Origin: Streptomyces sp. OR43
GTDB lineage: Bacteria; Actinomycetota; Actinomycetes; Streptomycetales; Streptomycetaceae
Reading direction: 5' to 3'
Length of the DNA stretch: 64,000 bases
Assembly (NCBI RefSeq): GCF_008042275.1
Contig: NZ_RDBK01000043.1
Location: forward strand, 1,366,548 to 1,430,547
Shown here: positions 18,191 to 25,425 of the stretch, one piece after another
Layout of the letters: the number at the start of each line of letters is the position of its first letter
How positions within the stretch are numbered: the stretch's first letter is position 1
Translations under genes and position numbers: made by a program
Notes under the pieces: model-generated
Told to the model about the DNA's origin: nothing
The model's database searches: none
What the model saw: only the letters and a program-made list of their open reading frames with translations

Positions 18191-18502
18191 CTAGGCCGGT
18201 CGTTCATCGACGGTGTTAGAAATTCGCGCATCGTTGCCCTCAAGATCCACAGGCTGAAGTGTGACCTTGAGGCGATGGGTTCGCGTAGATGCGAGCCCGC
18301 CCCTGACCTCTGCGGTCCAGGGCAGTACCATCACCTTTGTCCGCGCCTCACCGTTCTTCTTGATTTCAACGGCGAACTCCATTTCGACCGGGCCGGCCGT
18401 GAATTTCAGATCTTCGTCCTTCCCGTCCTTCATCGCCTGCTGCAGTTCTGCACGGATGGCCCCCACGGCCTCGGCAAGCCCCGACCACGATTCACTGCTC
18501 AT
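18191..18502 (-). CDS. Trypco2-like small protein, partner of the protease-NTPase
   Basis: The 103-residue protein (ATG 18502 after GGTGAGG) has an N-terminal helix 'GLAEAVGAIRAELQQAMKDGKDEDLKF' followed by strands 'GPVEMEFAVEIKKNGEARTKVMVLPW' and 'THRLKVTLQPV'. I recognise this as the Trypsin-co-occurring domain 2 type, a family named because it sits next to trypsin-like domains in predicted conflict systems. Here it lies 54 bases upstream of the large protease-NTPase gene on the same strand, so the two form one transcript. Its role is unknown: it may be a substrate, an inhibitor or an adaptor that recruits a target. Assignment is from memory of the family pattern. Confidence 0.7.
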   Translation of the reverse strand: MSSESWSGLAEAVGAIRAELQQAMKDGKDEDLKFTAGPVEMEFAVEIKKNGEARTKVMVLPWTAEVRGGLASTRTHRLKVTLQPVDLEGNDARISNTVDERPA

Positions 18503-18528
18503 TACGCCTCACCAGGGTCGTGGTCCGG

Positions 18529-19524
18529 TCATGGACCAATGAGGTCAAGGAGTGTAGCGGATCCCAAGTGTGTGCCGGGGCAAGCAAGTTGTCCGGCAAC
18601 GGCAGACCTGGTGGTCGTCGTCGGCCGGTGTGCGGGGCTCGGCCTCTCGCGGACCATGACCGGCAAGATCGTGGTGTCCAGGGCGACGGCCTGTCCCGGC
18701 CGGGTCACCACCACGTGCCCGTTCTTGGCGGGCAGTTCGGCCGACCGGCTGTAGCGCGGCCGGGCACCGCCCGGACCGAACCACTCCTTCCAGATCCGAA
18801 GCAGTGTGGGGTAACCCGGGATCTCGATCTCCTCCTCCGGGAAGGTCTCCCCGAGGTAGCGGTGGATCATGTTCTCGCGGGTGCGTCCACTCACTCTGGA
18901 GCGGTGGTGGCGCGTCTCGTCCCTGACCGCCAGGATCGCCTCGCGGACCTCCTCACCGACGCTGGGATGGCCCCCGCTCTCCCGAAGCCACCGGTGATCG
19001 GCGCAGCCGACCATCCCGTACTTCCTGCGCCGGCGTTCCCACCGCTCCAGCGTGCGTGCCCCGACGTGGCCGACGCCCAGCAGCAACTTGAGCTCCGTCG
19101 GCCGCAAGGCCGCCAGCTCGGTCGCCTTCGCCGCCCGGCGCGCGGTCAGCGTCGTGCGGTCCGGATCGTACTCGGGACGCGGCTCGCCCGGCTCGGGACG
19201 CAGTGGATCCTTGCTGCGGAAACCGCACTTCACCTCCATCAGGTGCTCGAAGCGCTGTCGCATCAGCGGGCGCTTCTCCGGCTTGACGTCGCTCCACGTC
19301 GCCGGCTGACGCCCCCGGTTGACTCCCTCCGCGGCCGTGCGTGACGAGGGACGGCATTTCGGGTGGTTGGCCAGGAAGCGGAAGGTCACCCGCTACCTGC
19401 CACCGTCCGGCCGCACCAGTTGCACCCGGCCCAGATGCGGCTCCTGCCGTTCGACCCGCCATTCCACGTCATTGAGCACGATGCCGGCACCGGGCGAGAG
19501 ACCCAGCGTGGCCAACGCGTTCAC
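18529..19524 (-). pseudogene. Broken TnsB/Mu-like DDE transposase gene
   Basis: A GTG at 19524 preceded by GGGGGAGG starts a frame reading 'VNALATLGLSPGAGIVL' and 'EWRVERQEPHLGRVQLV'. It meets an in-frame TAG at 19393-19395 and continues in the same frame as 'RVTFRFLANHPKCRPSS' and onward. The continuation has 'EYDPDRTTLTARRAAKATELAAL', an HTH-like segment 'ELKLLLGVGHVGARTLERWE', and 'QAVALDTTILPVMVRE', which holds the first Asp of an rve/DDE catalytic core. Similarity then stops at about 18646 and unrelated sequence runs to a stop at 18529. TnsB-like transposases are normally some 600-700 residues, so both the nonsense codon and the loss of the rest of the catalytic domain make this inactive. 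The break lies just upstream of the Trypco2-like gene. Confidence 0.75.
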
Positions 19525-19780
19525 GAGGCACCTCCCCCGAGCACCAGCTCGTGAGCTGTCCGTCAGCGGCAGAGAGAGATCGACACCGATGCGGCGGACG
19601 ACGTGGCGGAGTCCCGGCGAAGCCGACGGCCGGTTGTCCTGGCTCGCTGAAACTGACGGATTTCCCGGACAGCCCGAAAAGGGGAGCTTCGTGACCGCTC
19701 CAACCGTTGGCGGATGCGTTGCCGTGCCCAGAGCGCCGGGACCGTGGGCACGACCGGGGGCGCCGCCCGCGGCCGGAGGC
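19525..19780. other. Gap between the transposase remnant and the NmrA gene
   Basis: 256 bases hold no gene. The sequence upstream of the transposase start may include part of the element's end, but I cannot point to a terminal repeat. Confidence 0.4.
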
Positions 19781-20671
19781 TCAGGAACCAGCCCCGTTCG
19801 CGGGCGCGGTCCAGCCGGTAGCCCGGATCCACTCGACCAGGTCCAGGGTGGCCGGCTCGATCGAGCGCACCACCGCGAGGGCCGCAGGGGATTGCTCCGC
19901 TTTCGCGAACTCGCGGAACATCGCCCTGTCGAGGTCGCTGGGAAGCACGCTCAACGGGAGGGTCTCGTACCGTGCCGGGAGCCCGGCGCGCGCGCCGAAC
20001 GCCGCGGCGATCCGGGGGCCCGTCAGCTCGTCGCCGACGAGCTCGACGGCTCCCCCGGGCGCCTCCGCGGTGTCGAGCAGGAGCGCGGCGGCGACCCGGC
20101 CGATGTCCCTGACCGCGATCATCTTCAGGGGGACGTCCTCCGGCAGCGGCAGCCTCAGCACGATCTCCCCATGCTCCAGGCTCGGTGCCATCACGCTCGC
20201 GAAGTTCTCCATGAAGGCGGTCGCGCGAACCATCGTGGCCCTGAGGCCCGACTTCCTCAGGTGCTCCTCGATCCAGTGCTTCGAGTCGTGGTGCGGCACA
20301 CCCGACTCCCGGTCCGCTCCGAAGACCGAGTTGAACACGACGTGCGGGACACCCGCCTCGACCGCCGCGTCGACGAGCGCGGTACCGATGCGGATCTCCG
20401 CCTCGACCTCGTCGAGACTGTTCGCCTCCGGGGTCATGAAGTAGAACCCCTCGACCTCCGCCAGCGCGGCGGCCAGCGTCGCCGGGTCGTCGGCCCGGAT
20501 GGCCGCCAGCTCGACGCCGCGGGCGGCCAGCGCCTGAGCCCGTTCGGACCGCGGGTTACGGACCAGAGCCCGCACCCGCGCCTTGTGGTCCAGCAGCGCG
20601 TCGACCACCGCCCCGCCCTGCTGCCCCGTCGCGCCGAAGACCGCGATCGTGCCGGTTGTCCGTGTGCTCAT
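19781..20671 (-). CDS. NmrA-family NAD(P)-binding protein
   Basis: The 296-residue protein (ATG 20671 after GGGGTGGAAG) begins with the Rossmann motif 'IAVFGATGQQGGAVVDALL' and has 'RALVRNPRSERAQAL', 'GFYFMTPEANS' and 'FNSVFGADRESGVPHHDSKHWIEEHLR'. This is the NmrA-like atypical short-chain dehydrogenase family. Members act as redox sensors or reduce quinones and other small ketones. It lies directly downstream of a MarR regulator on the same strand, with paired operators between the two genes, which suggests induction by a small molecule. Confidence 0.85.
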   Translation of the reverse strand: MSTRTTGTIAVFGATGQQGGAVVDALLDHKARVRALVRNPRSERAQALAARGVELAAIRADDPATLAAALAEVEGFYFMTPEANSLDEVEAEIRIGTALVDAAVEAGVPHVVFNSVFGADRESGVPHHDSKHWIEEHLRKSGLRATMVRATAFMENFASVMAPSLEHGEIVLRLPLPEDVPLKMIAVRDIGRVAAALLLDTAEAPGGAVELVGDELTGPRIAAAFGARAGLPARYETLPLSVLPSDLDRAMFREFAKAEQSPAALAVVRSIEPATLDLVEWIRATGWTAPANGAGS

Positions 20672-20689
20672 CGCTTCCACCCCTAACTA

Positions 20690-20726
20690 GTTCACGTCGT
20701 GAACGAAATTAGTTCACGGCATGAAC
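20690..20726. promoter_or_regulatory. Two inverted repeats, probable MarR operators
   Basis: GTTCACGTCGTGAAC (20690-20704) and GTTCACGGCATGAAC (20712-20726) are both palindromic 15-mers. Their centres are 22 bases apart, about two helical turns. They lie in the 77-base gap between the MarR gene and the NmrA gene, so MarR probably binds cooperatively here to control nmrA. Confidence 0.7.
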
Positions 20727-20748
20727 TTCGTCAAGGTGTGGCGGGACC

Positions 20749-21189
20749 TCAGGGTGTGATGGGTTGGTTCGAGGCGGGCGAAGAGAGGTCCGAGGTGTCC
20801 ACGATGGCGGTGGCCACGCGCTCGAAGTCGCGCTGGTCGTCGGCGTCGAGGTTGCTCGCGATCTCGGGCAGGCGCGTGGCGATCTCGGCGTAGACGGCCT
20901 CGGCGAGCGCCTTTCCCGTGGGCGTCGCGCTGAGCATGACGACCCGCCGGTCCTGTGCCGAGCTTGCCCGGCCGACCAAGTCGCGCCGCGCGGTGCGATC
21001 GACCAGCTGGCTCAATGCGTTCTTGGTCATACCCAACGACGCGGCGAGGTAGGCCATCTGCCGCGGCTCGTTCCTGACCGCGCAGAGCAGCGTGGCCTGC
21101 GAGGGGGTCAGGTCGAACTCGGCGCAGATCTGCGCGTACTTGCGCTGAATCACGACCGAGAGCCAGAAGAGCTTGTCGCCATAGTCCAC
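20749..21189 (-). CDS. MarR-family transcriptional regulator
   Basis: The 146-residue protein (GTG 21189 after GGGAGGT) has the MarR winged helix: 'FDLTPSQATLLCAVRNEP', recognition region 'MAYLAASLGMTKNALSQLVDRTARRDLVGR', and wing 'DRRVVMLSATPTGKAL'. A C-terminal helix provides dimerisation. MarR proteins typically repress oxidoreductase or efflux genes until a phenolic or oxidant ligand is bound. Its likely target is the NmrA gene downstream, through the two 15-bp palindromes. Confidence 0.88.
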   Translation of the reverse strand: MDYGDKLFWLSVVIQRKYAQICAEFDLTPSQATLLCAVRNEPRQMAYLAASLGMTKNALSQLVDRTARRDLVGRASSAQDRRVVMLSATPTGKALAEAVYAEIATRLPEIASNLDADDQRDFERVATAIVDTSDLSSPASNQPITP

Positions 21190-21376
21190 GCCGACCTCCC
21201 GGTCCGATGACGAACGATCGTCGTACTCGTCGCGGGCCGGCCGACCACGCCACTCACCAGGACATGCACACCTCTGCGAGACCGGCCTGGCACTCCCGCC
21301 CCCACCACTTTGACCGACTTACCCTATCCCCTCGCCCTCAGGCCCGGCGGGCGACGGGTCGTGCGCCTGAGCCATG

Positions 21377-21480
21377 TCACTTCCGTGCCGCGTCGAGGGT
21401 GGGGCAGCCGGTGTGTCCGGTGCGGTCGCCGCCGTAGAAGGTGGTCGGATCGGCCGCGTTCAGCGGGGCGTACGTCTGGA
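21377..21480 (-). pseudogene. 3' scar of an alkene reductase (Old Yellow Enzyme family) gene
   Basis: On the minus strand the bases before TGA 21379-21377 encode 'APLNAADPTTFYGGDRTGHTG' and a short tail. This is the C-terminal signature of OYE-type alkene reductases, where 'LN..D..TFYGG...GYTDYP' ends the barrel. Nothing upstream matches the rest of the enzyme, so only about 30 codons survive. It lies in the otherwise empty 343-base gap between the MarR gene and the second Nudix gene. Confidence 0.55.
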
Positions 21481-21532
21481 GGCGGCCACGGACAGCGGCG
21501 CGTTGTCAGTGGGCCCTGCCAGGGTGTCCGCC

Positions 21533-22036
21533 GTGGAAGAACTGGTGCAGCGGGTCGACGATCAAGACCGTGTGCTGGGGCCGGTCGTCGGCCGCCGGCA
21601 GGCCATCCGGGAGGGCTGGCTGCACCGGGTCGCCGTGACGGTGTGCCGGGATGAGCGCGGGCGGATCCTCGTGCACCGGCGTGCGGAGCACCTGTCGCGC
21701 TTCCCCGGGCTCCACGAGGTCATGGTCGGCGGCGCCGTGACCGTCGGCGAGTCCTACGAACAGGCCGCCGGACGGGAGCTGGCCGAAGAGCTGGGCGTCC
21801 GTGCGCTGCCCCGCCTGCTGTTCACGTTCCTCAACCGCGGCGGTCAGAGCCCTCACTGGCTCGGCGTGCACGAAGCCGTGGTGTCCGACCCGCTGACCGC
21901 CGATCCCGATGAGGTCGCCTGGCACGACTGGCTGACCGAACCGGAACTGCGGTCGGCCCTGCTGGAGTGGCACTTCACCCCGGACAGCCACGAAGCCTTC
22001 GGCCGGTATCTCGCGTTCCGGGCCGCGCGGTCCTGA
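21533..22036 (+). CDS. Nudix hydrolase
   Basis: The likely start is GTG 21533 with AGGGTG upstream, giving 167 residues that begin 'VEELVQRVDDQDRVLGPV'. The Nudix box is complete: G-x5-E-x7-REL-x-EELGV in 'GAVTVGESYEQAAGRELAEELGV'. The order (N-terminal strand with 'GRRQAIREGWLHRVAV', then the box) resembles isopentenyl-diphosphate isomerase-like and NUDIX pyrophosphatase proteins of Streptomyces. The substrate is unknown. A truncated duplicate in the same orientation lies at 12.8-13.2 kb. Confidence 0.85.
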   Translation: MEELVQRVDDQDRVLGPVVGRRQAIREGWLHRVAVTVCRDERGRILVHRRAEHLSRFPGLHEVMVGGAVTVGESYEQAAGRELAEELGVRALPRLLFTFLNRGGQSPHWLGVHEAVVSDPLTADPDEVAWHDWLTEPELRSALLEWHFTPDSHEAFGRYLAFRAARS

Positions 22037-22112
22037 CCGTGCCCGCCTCTCGCGCCGGGCGCCGGGCCGACGGCATCCAAGGGCTCGGGCCGACGGCACG
22101 CAGGGGCTCGGG

Positions 22113-22143
22113 TTGACCTTCACCTTGGGGGAGCCCACAGCAT
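22113..22143 (+). promoter_or_regulatory. Possible MerR-type promoter
   Basis: TTGACC at 22113-22118 is followed by CTTCACCTTGGGGGAG, a partly symmetric element placed where MerR regulators bind between widely spaced -35 and -10 hexamers. It lies 50 bases upstream of a gene with a MerR domain, so autoregulation is plausible. The -10 hexamer (about CAGCAT) is weak. Confidence 0.4.
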
Positions 22144-22192
22144 CGGTCGTGCCGGGCGACGCGCCCGGCACGAGGAAGGACGGGGAACGGGC

Positions 22193-23272
22193 ATGGAGCT
22201 GCTGACCATCGGGACGTTCGCGAAGGCGTCCCGGCTGTCACCGAAGGCGCTGCGTCTTTACGACGAGCTCGGCCTGCTGACGCCCGCTCGCGTCGACCCG
22301 GTGACCGGCTACCGCCTCTACGCACCGGCCCAACTGGATCAGGCCCGGCTGGTCGCCTGGCTGCGACGGCTCGGGATGCCTCTCGCCCGTATCCAGCAGG
22401 TCTGCACGCTGGAGGCGGGACCGGCAACCGAGGAGATCCGCGCGTACTGGGCGCAGGTCGAAGCCGACATCGCCGCACGGCGGGACCTGGCCACCTTCCT
22501 CATCGACCACCTCTCCTGGAAGGACCCCGCCATGTCCGCGATCACCAAGCCCTTGGGGATCCGTTACGCCGCACTGTCCGACACCGGCCTCGTCCGCGAG
22601 AGCAACCAGGACACCGCCTACGCGGGTTCCCGTCTGCTCGCCGTCGCCGACGGCTTCGGCAGCGAAGGCGCTCCCGCGAGCGCCGCCGCTGTCGACGCGC
22701 TCAAGAGCCTCGAAACCGACAGCATCCCGGCCGGCAGTCTCCTGAACGCCCTCGAAGCCGCGATCGGCCGCGCCGAGCACGCCGTGCACGGCGTCTCCGG
22801 AGCGGGTCCGTCCGCCGAGGCGGCCGGAACCACACTCACCGCGATGCTCTGGACCGGCACCCAGCTGGCCCTCGTCCACATCGGCGACTCCCGCGTCCAC
22901 CTCCTGCGCGACGGGGAGCTGTTCCAGATCACCCATGACCACACCGTGGTGCAGGCGATGGTCGACGAAGGACGCATCGGCCCGGAGGAAGCCGCCTCCC
23001 ACCCCCAGCGCTCCCTGCTGATCCGCGCTCTGGGCCAGGGCGCGGACGGCACCCCCGACATGCGCCTGCAGGACGCTCAGCGGGGAGACCGCTACCTGCT
23101 CTGTTCCGACGGGCTGTCGGCCGTCGTGCCGGCCGAGGACATCCACCGGGTCCTCGACGGGACCGGTGAGCCCGAAGAGGCGGCCCGCGAGCTCATCGCC
23201 CTCGCCAACGGCTCCGGCGGCCCCGACAACGTCAGCTGCGTGGTCGCCGACGTCGTGGAGCTCCCGCAGTAG
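22193..23272 (+). CDS. MerR DNA-binding domain fused to a PP2C-type protein phosphatase
   Basis: The 359-residue protein joins a MerR N-terminus ('LLTIGTFAKASRLSPKALRLYDELGLLTPARVD', helices to about residue 110, where effector-sensing helices usually follow) to a PPM phosphatase domain from about residue 120. The latter has 'VRESNQDTAYAG', 'LLAVADGFGSEG', 'LVHIGDSRVHLLRDG', 'DRYLLCSDGLSAVV' and 'GGPDNVSCVVADV', so the metal-binding aspartates are present. It may couple Ser/Thr phosphatase activity to promoter binding. It is monocistronic with a possible MerR promoter. Confidence 0.85.
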   Translation: MELLTIGTFAKASRLSPKALRLYDELGLLTPARVDPVTGYRLYAPAQLDQARLVAWLRRLGMPLARIQQVCTLEAGPATEEIRAYWAQVEADIAARRDLATFLIDHLSWKDPAMSAITKPLGIRYAALSDTGLVRESNQDTAYAGSRLLAVADGFGSEGAPASAAAVDALKSLETDSIPAGSLLNALEAAIGRAEHAVHGVSGAGPSAEAAGTTLTAMLWTGTQLALVHIGDSRVHLLRDGELFQITHDHTVVQAMVDEGRIGPEEAASHPQRSLLIRALGQGADGTPDMRLQDAQRGDRYLLCSDGLSAVVPAEDIHRVLDGTGEPEEAARELIALANGSGGPDNVSCVVADVVELPQ

Positions 23273-23417
23273 GAGCGGGTGACACGCACTTCCGCGGGAC
23301 ACCAGCCACCGCCTGGTCCCACACAGCCGCAGGCACCGCACCGCAGGTCCTGGCCTCGGCCCACCCGCACTTGTCCGGGACAGGGCACCTTGGTCCGGTT
23401 CCGCGGAGCGACGCCCG

Positions 23418-23933
23418 TCAACGCCCGGCTGGGTCCGCGCGGCGGGCGCCCGGACCCAGCCGGGCGGTGACGTCCGCGGGCGTGAGTACGGACTGCTCCG
23501 CGGAGCAGTGGACGGCAACCCGGACCGGGGCACCGCAGTCGGTGTGGCGTACGTCCAGGACGGGACCCGGGCTCTCGGGGCCGAGCGCGTGGGCCTCGCC
23601 CCACTGGCTCAGCGCCATCAGGACGGGCCACAGGTCCCAGCCCTTGCGGGTCAGACGGTACTCGTCGCGGGAGCGGCGCCCCGGCTCCCGGTAGGGCACC
23701 CTCGCCAGGACGCCGGCGGCCGTCAACTTGCGCAGGCGGTCGCTGAGTACGGCCTCCGAGAGCCCGATGTGCCGGCAGAAGTCGTCGAAGCGGCGCACCC
23801 CGTTGACGGCGTCGCGCACGATCAGCAACGTCCACTTCTCCCCGACCACATCGAGCGTCCGCTGCACCGGGCAGTTCTCCGTGCTCGCCTCAAGCCACTC
23901 CATGCAGCCATCGTAGGTTTCTGGCTTCGTCAT
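23418..23933 (-). CDS. HxlR-family transcriptional regulator
   Basis: The 171-residue protein has the HxlR winged helix: 'CPVQRTLDVVGEKWTLLIVRDAVNGVRRFDDFCRHIGLSEAVLSDRLRKL', then 'RDEYRLTRKGWDLWPVLMAL', and a C-terminal extension with 'HTDCGAPVRVAVHC'. Cys21 in 'ENCPVQ' is at the position used as a redox sensor in some HxlR proteins. It is divergent from a thioesterase gene over 70 bases that contain a 14-bp palindrome, so it probably controls that gene and itself. Confidence 0.88.
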   Translation of the reverse strand: MTKPETYDGCMEWLEASTENCPVQRTLDVVGEKWTLLIVRDAVNGVRRFDDFCRHIGLSEAVLSDRLRKLTAAGVLARVPYREPGRRSRDEYRLTRKGWDLWPVLMALSQWGEAHALGPESPGPVLDVRHTDCGAPVRVAVHCSAEQSVLTPADVTARLGPGARRADPAGR

Positions 23934-23950
23934 TGACAGTCAGATATAGG

Positions 23951-23964
23951 CGAAGCTAGCTTCG
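23951..23964. promoter_or_regulatory. Perfect 14-bp palindrome, probable HxlR operator
   Basis: CGAAGCTAGCTTCG lies in the 70-base gap between the divergent HxlR and thioesterase genes, the right place for a shared operator. Confidence 0.6.
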
Positions 23965-24003
23965 ATCTGAAAAGTCAGAGGATGCCGGGGAAGGTGCGAG
24001 GCC

Positions 24004-24495
24004 GTGGGGCGAACACGTACGTACAGCTGGGACGATCCCTCGATCCCGGCCCGGGCCGCCAGGGAGATGTCCGGCCTCGACTTCCTGCGCGAGGTGCAGG
24101 CGGGGCGTCTCGCCGCGGCACCCATCGGGAAGACCATGGACTTCGCCCTGGACGAGGTGGAGCACGGCCGGGCGGTCTTCTCCCTGTTGCCGGGCGAGGA
24201 GCACTACAACCCCATCGGCAGCATGCACGGCGGCGTCTTCGCCACCCTGCTCGACTCCGCGGCAGGCTGCGCGGTCCAGTCCACGCTCCCGGCGGGGACG
24301 GCGTACACCTCGCTCGATCTGACCGTGAAGTTCCTGCGCCCGGTCACGGTGGAGACCGGCCGGGTGCGCGCCGTCGGTACGGTACTCAGCGGAGGGCGTC
24401 GAACGGCCCTGGCCCAGGCCCAGTTGCTCGACGCGACCGACCGCCTGCTGGCCCACGCCACCAGCAGCTGCCTGATCTTCCCCGTGCCCATGTGA
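24004..24495 (+). CDS. PaaI-family hotdog thioesterase
   Basis: The 163-residue product starts at GTG 24004 (GGGGAAGGTGCGAGG upstream). The hotdog signature 'NPIGSMHGGVFATLLDSAAGCAVQSTLP' contains the HGG element and the Asp of the active site, followed by 'YTSLDLTVKFLRPVTVETGRVRAVG'. PaaI-type enzymes hydrolyse acyl-CoA, often aromatic. Divergent from HxlR, which likely controls it. Confidence 0.85.
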   Translation: MGRTRTYSWDDPSIPARAAREMSGLDFLREVQAGRLAAAPIGKTMDFALDEVEHGRAVFSLLPGEEHYNPIGSMHGGVFATLLDSAAGCAVQSTLPAGTAYTSLDLTVKFLRPVTVETGRVRAVGTVLSGGRRTALAQAQLLDATDRLLAHATSSCLIFPVPM

Positions 24496-24573
24496 GCTGA
24501 TGCGCGGCGGTTCACCGCCGCGGCGCCATGAGCCGTCCGCCCCGGGCGGGACGGACGGCTCATGGGTGCGCAC

Positions 24574-24660
24574 TCAGGCCCGGGACTGGGCCTGAGCGAA
24601 GGCCGGGTAGTCGGCGTAGCCGTGCTCCCCACCGCCGTAGAGGGTGGCCGGTTCCAGCTC
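24574..24660 (-). pseudogene. Second 3' scar of an alkene reductase gene
   Basis: Minus-strand bases ending at TGA (24576-24574) encode 'ELEPATLYGGGEHGYADYP' and a short tail, the C-terminal signature of Old Yellow Enzyme-type alkene reductases. No barrel sequence precedes it. It differs in sequence from the scar at 21.4 kb, so it comes from another paralogue. It sits in the 255-base gap between the thioesterase and TetR genes. Confidence 0.55.
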
Positions 24661-24750
24661 CCCGGTCGAGCGAAGCCACGGCCTCGGGGTCAGGCGTGCC
24701 GGGGCTCGCGAGCCCCCGCAGGATCCGGACGAGAGCCCGGGGTCAGCCGG

Positions 24751-25311
24751 TCAGCCGGCTTCCGTCAGGGCCGCGTGCGCGGCGGTGAGGATCTCCTCGG
24801 AGAGCGGCGAGCCCTTGGTGGCCCGGGACAGAACCAGCGCGCCGAACAGGGTGCAGAGGCGGGCGACGCCGTCCCGGTCGTCGGTGGCGAGGAAGCCGGC
24901 GAAGTCGGCCACTCCCTCGGTGTAGACGCGACGGGCCTCGCTGCTGTCGCCCTCGCGTGCGATGTCGGTGGCGAGCGCGGCGACCGGGCAGCCGTCCGCC
25001 GGACCGTCCCGGTGCTCGACGGAGAGGTAGGCGTCGATCAGCGCCTCCTGGGCGGCCTCGCGCTGCCCGTCGAACTGCTGGAGCTCGCCCGCGTAACGCC
25101 GTGCGAGCTCCGCGAAGGCATGGGCCGTGGCCTCGTCGACGAGCGCGTCCTTGGAGGCGAACTGCTTGTAGAAGCCGCCGTGGGTCAGACCGGCCGCCTT
25201 CATCAGGTCGGCGACGCTGACCTGGGTGCCCCGCTCCCGGAACAGCCGGGACGCGGTGTCCACCACCCGCCTGCGATTCTCCTCCGCCTGTGCCTGCGAT
25301 ACGCGGCCCAT
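24751..25311 (-). CDS. TetR-family repressor
   Basis: The 186-residue protein (ATG 25311 after GGGAGGT) has the N-terminal TetR HTH 'RRRVVDTASRLFRERGTQVSVADLMKAAGLTHGGFYKQFASKDALVDEA', and a ligand domain with 'DGPADGCPVAALATDIAREGD'. The sequence is of the subgroup that regulates SDR or efflux genes. It is divergent from an SDR gene, and the gap holds an inverted repeat. Confidence 0.88.
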   Translation of the reverse strand: MGRVSQAQAEENRRRVVDTASRLFRERGTQVSVADLMKAAGLTHGGFYKQFASKDALVDEATAHAFAELARRYAGELQQFDGQREAAQEALIDAYLSVEHRDGPADGCPVAALATDIAREGDSSEARRVYTEGVADFAGFLATDDRDGVARLCTLFGALVLSRATKGSPLSEEILTAAHAALTEAG

Positions 25312-25358
25312 GACCACCTCCCGTTTGGATGTCGACTGGCATCTATCATAGGCCCATG

Positions 25359-25382
25359 TTTAGATTGGACACATAATCTAAA
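25359..25382. promoter_or_regulatory. Inverted repeat, probable TetR operator
   Basis: TTTAGATT (25359-25366) and AATCTAAA (25375-25382) are perfect 8-bp arms around 8 bases. It lies between the divergent TetR and SDR genes, and the AT-rich right arm may also overlap a -10 element. Confidence 0.65.
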
Positions 25383-25425
25383 TCATGCGGGTGGTCGACG
25401 GCCCCCGCCAGAACCAGGAGCAGGC

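Noticed and set aside
18503..19780. Complete Tn7-like or CRISPR-associated transposon
   Set aside because: Only a broken TnsB-like gene is found; no TnsA, TnsC, TniQ or recognisable end repeats are visible within the window.
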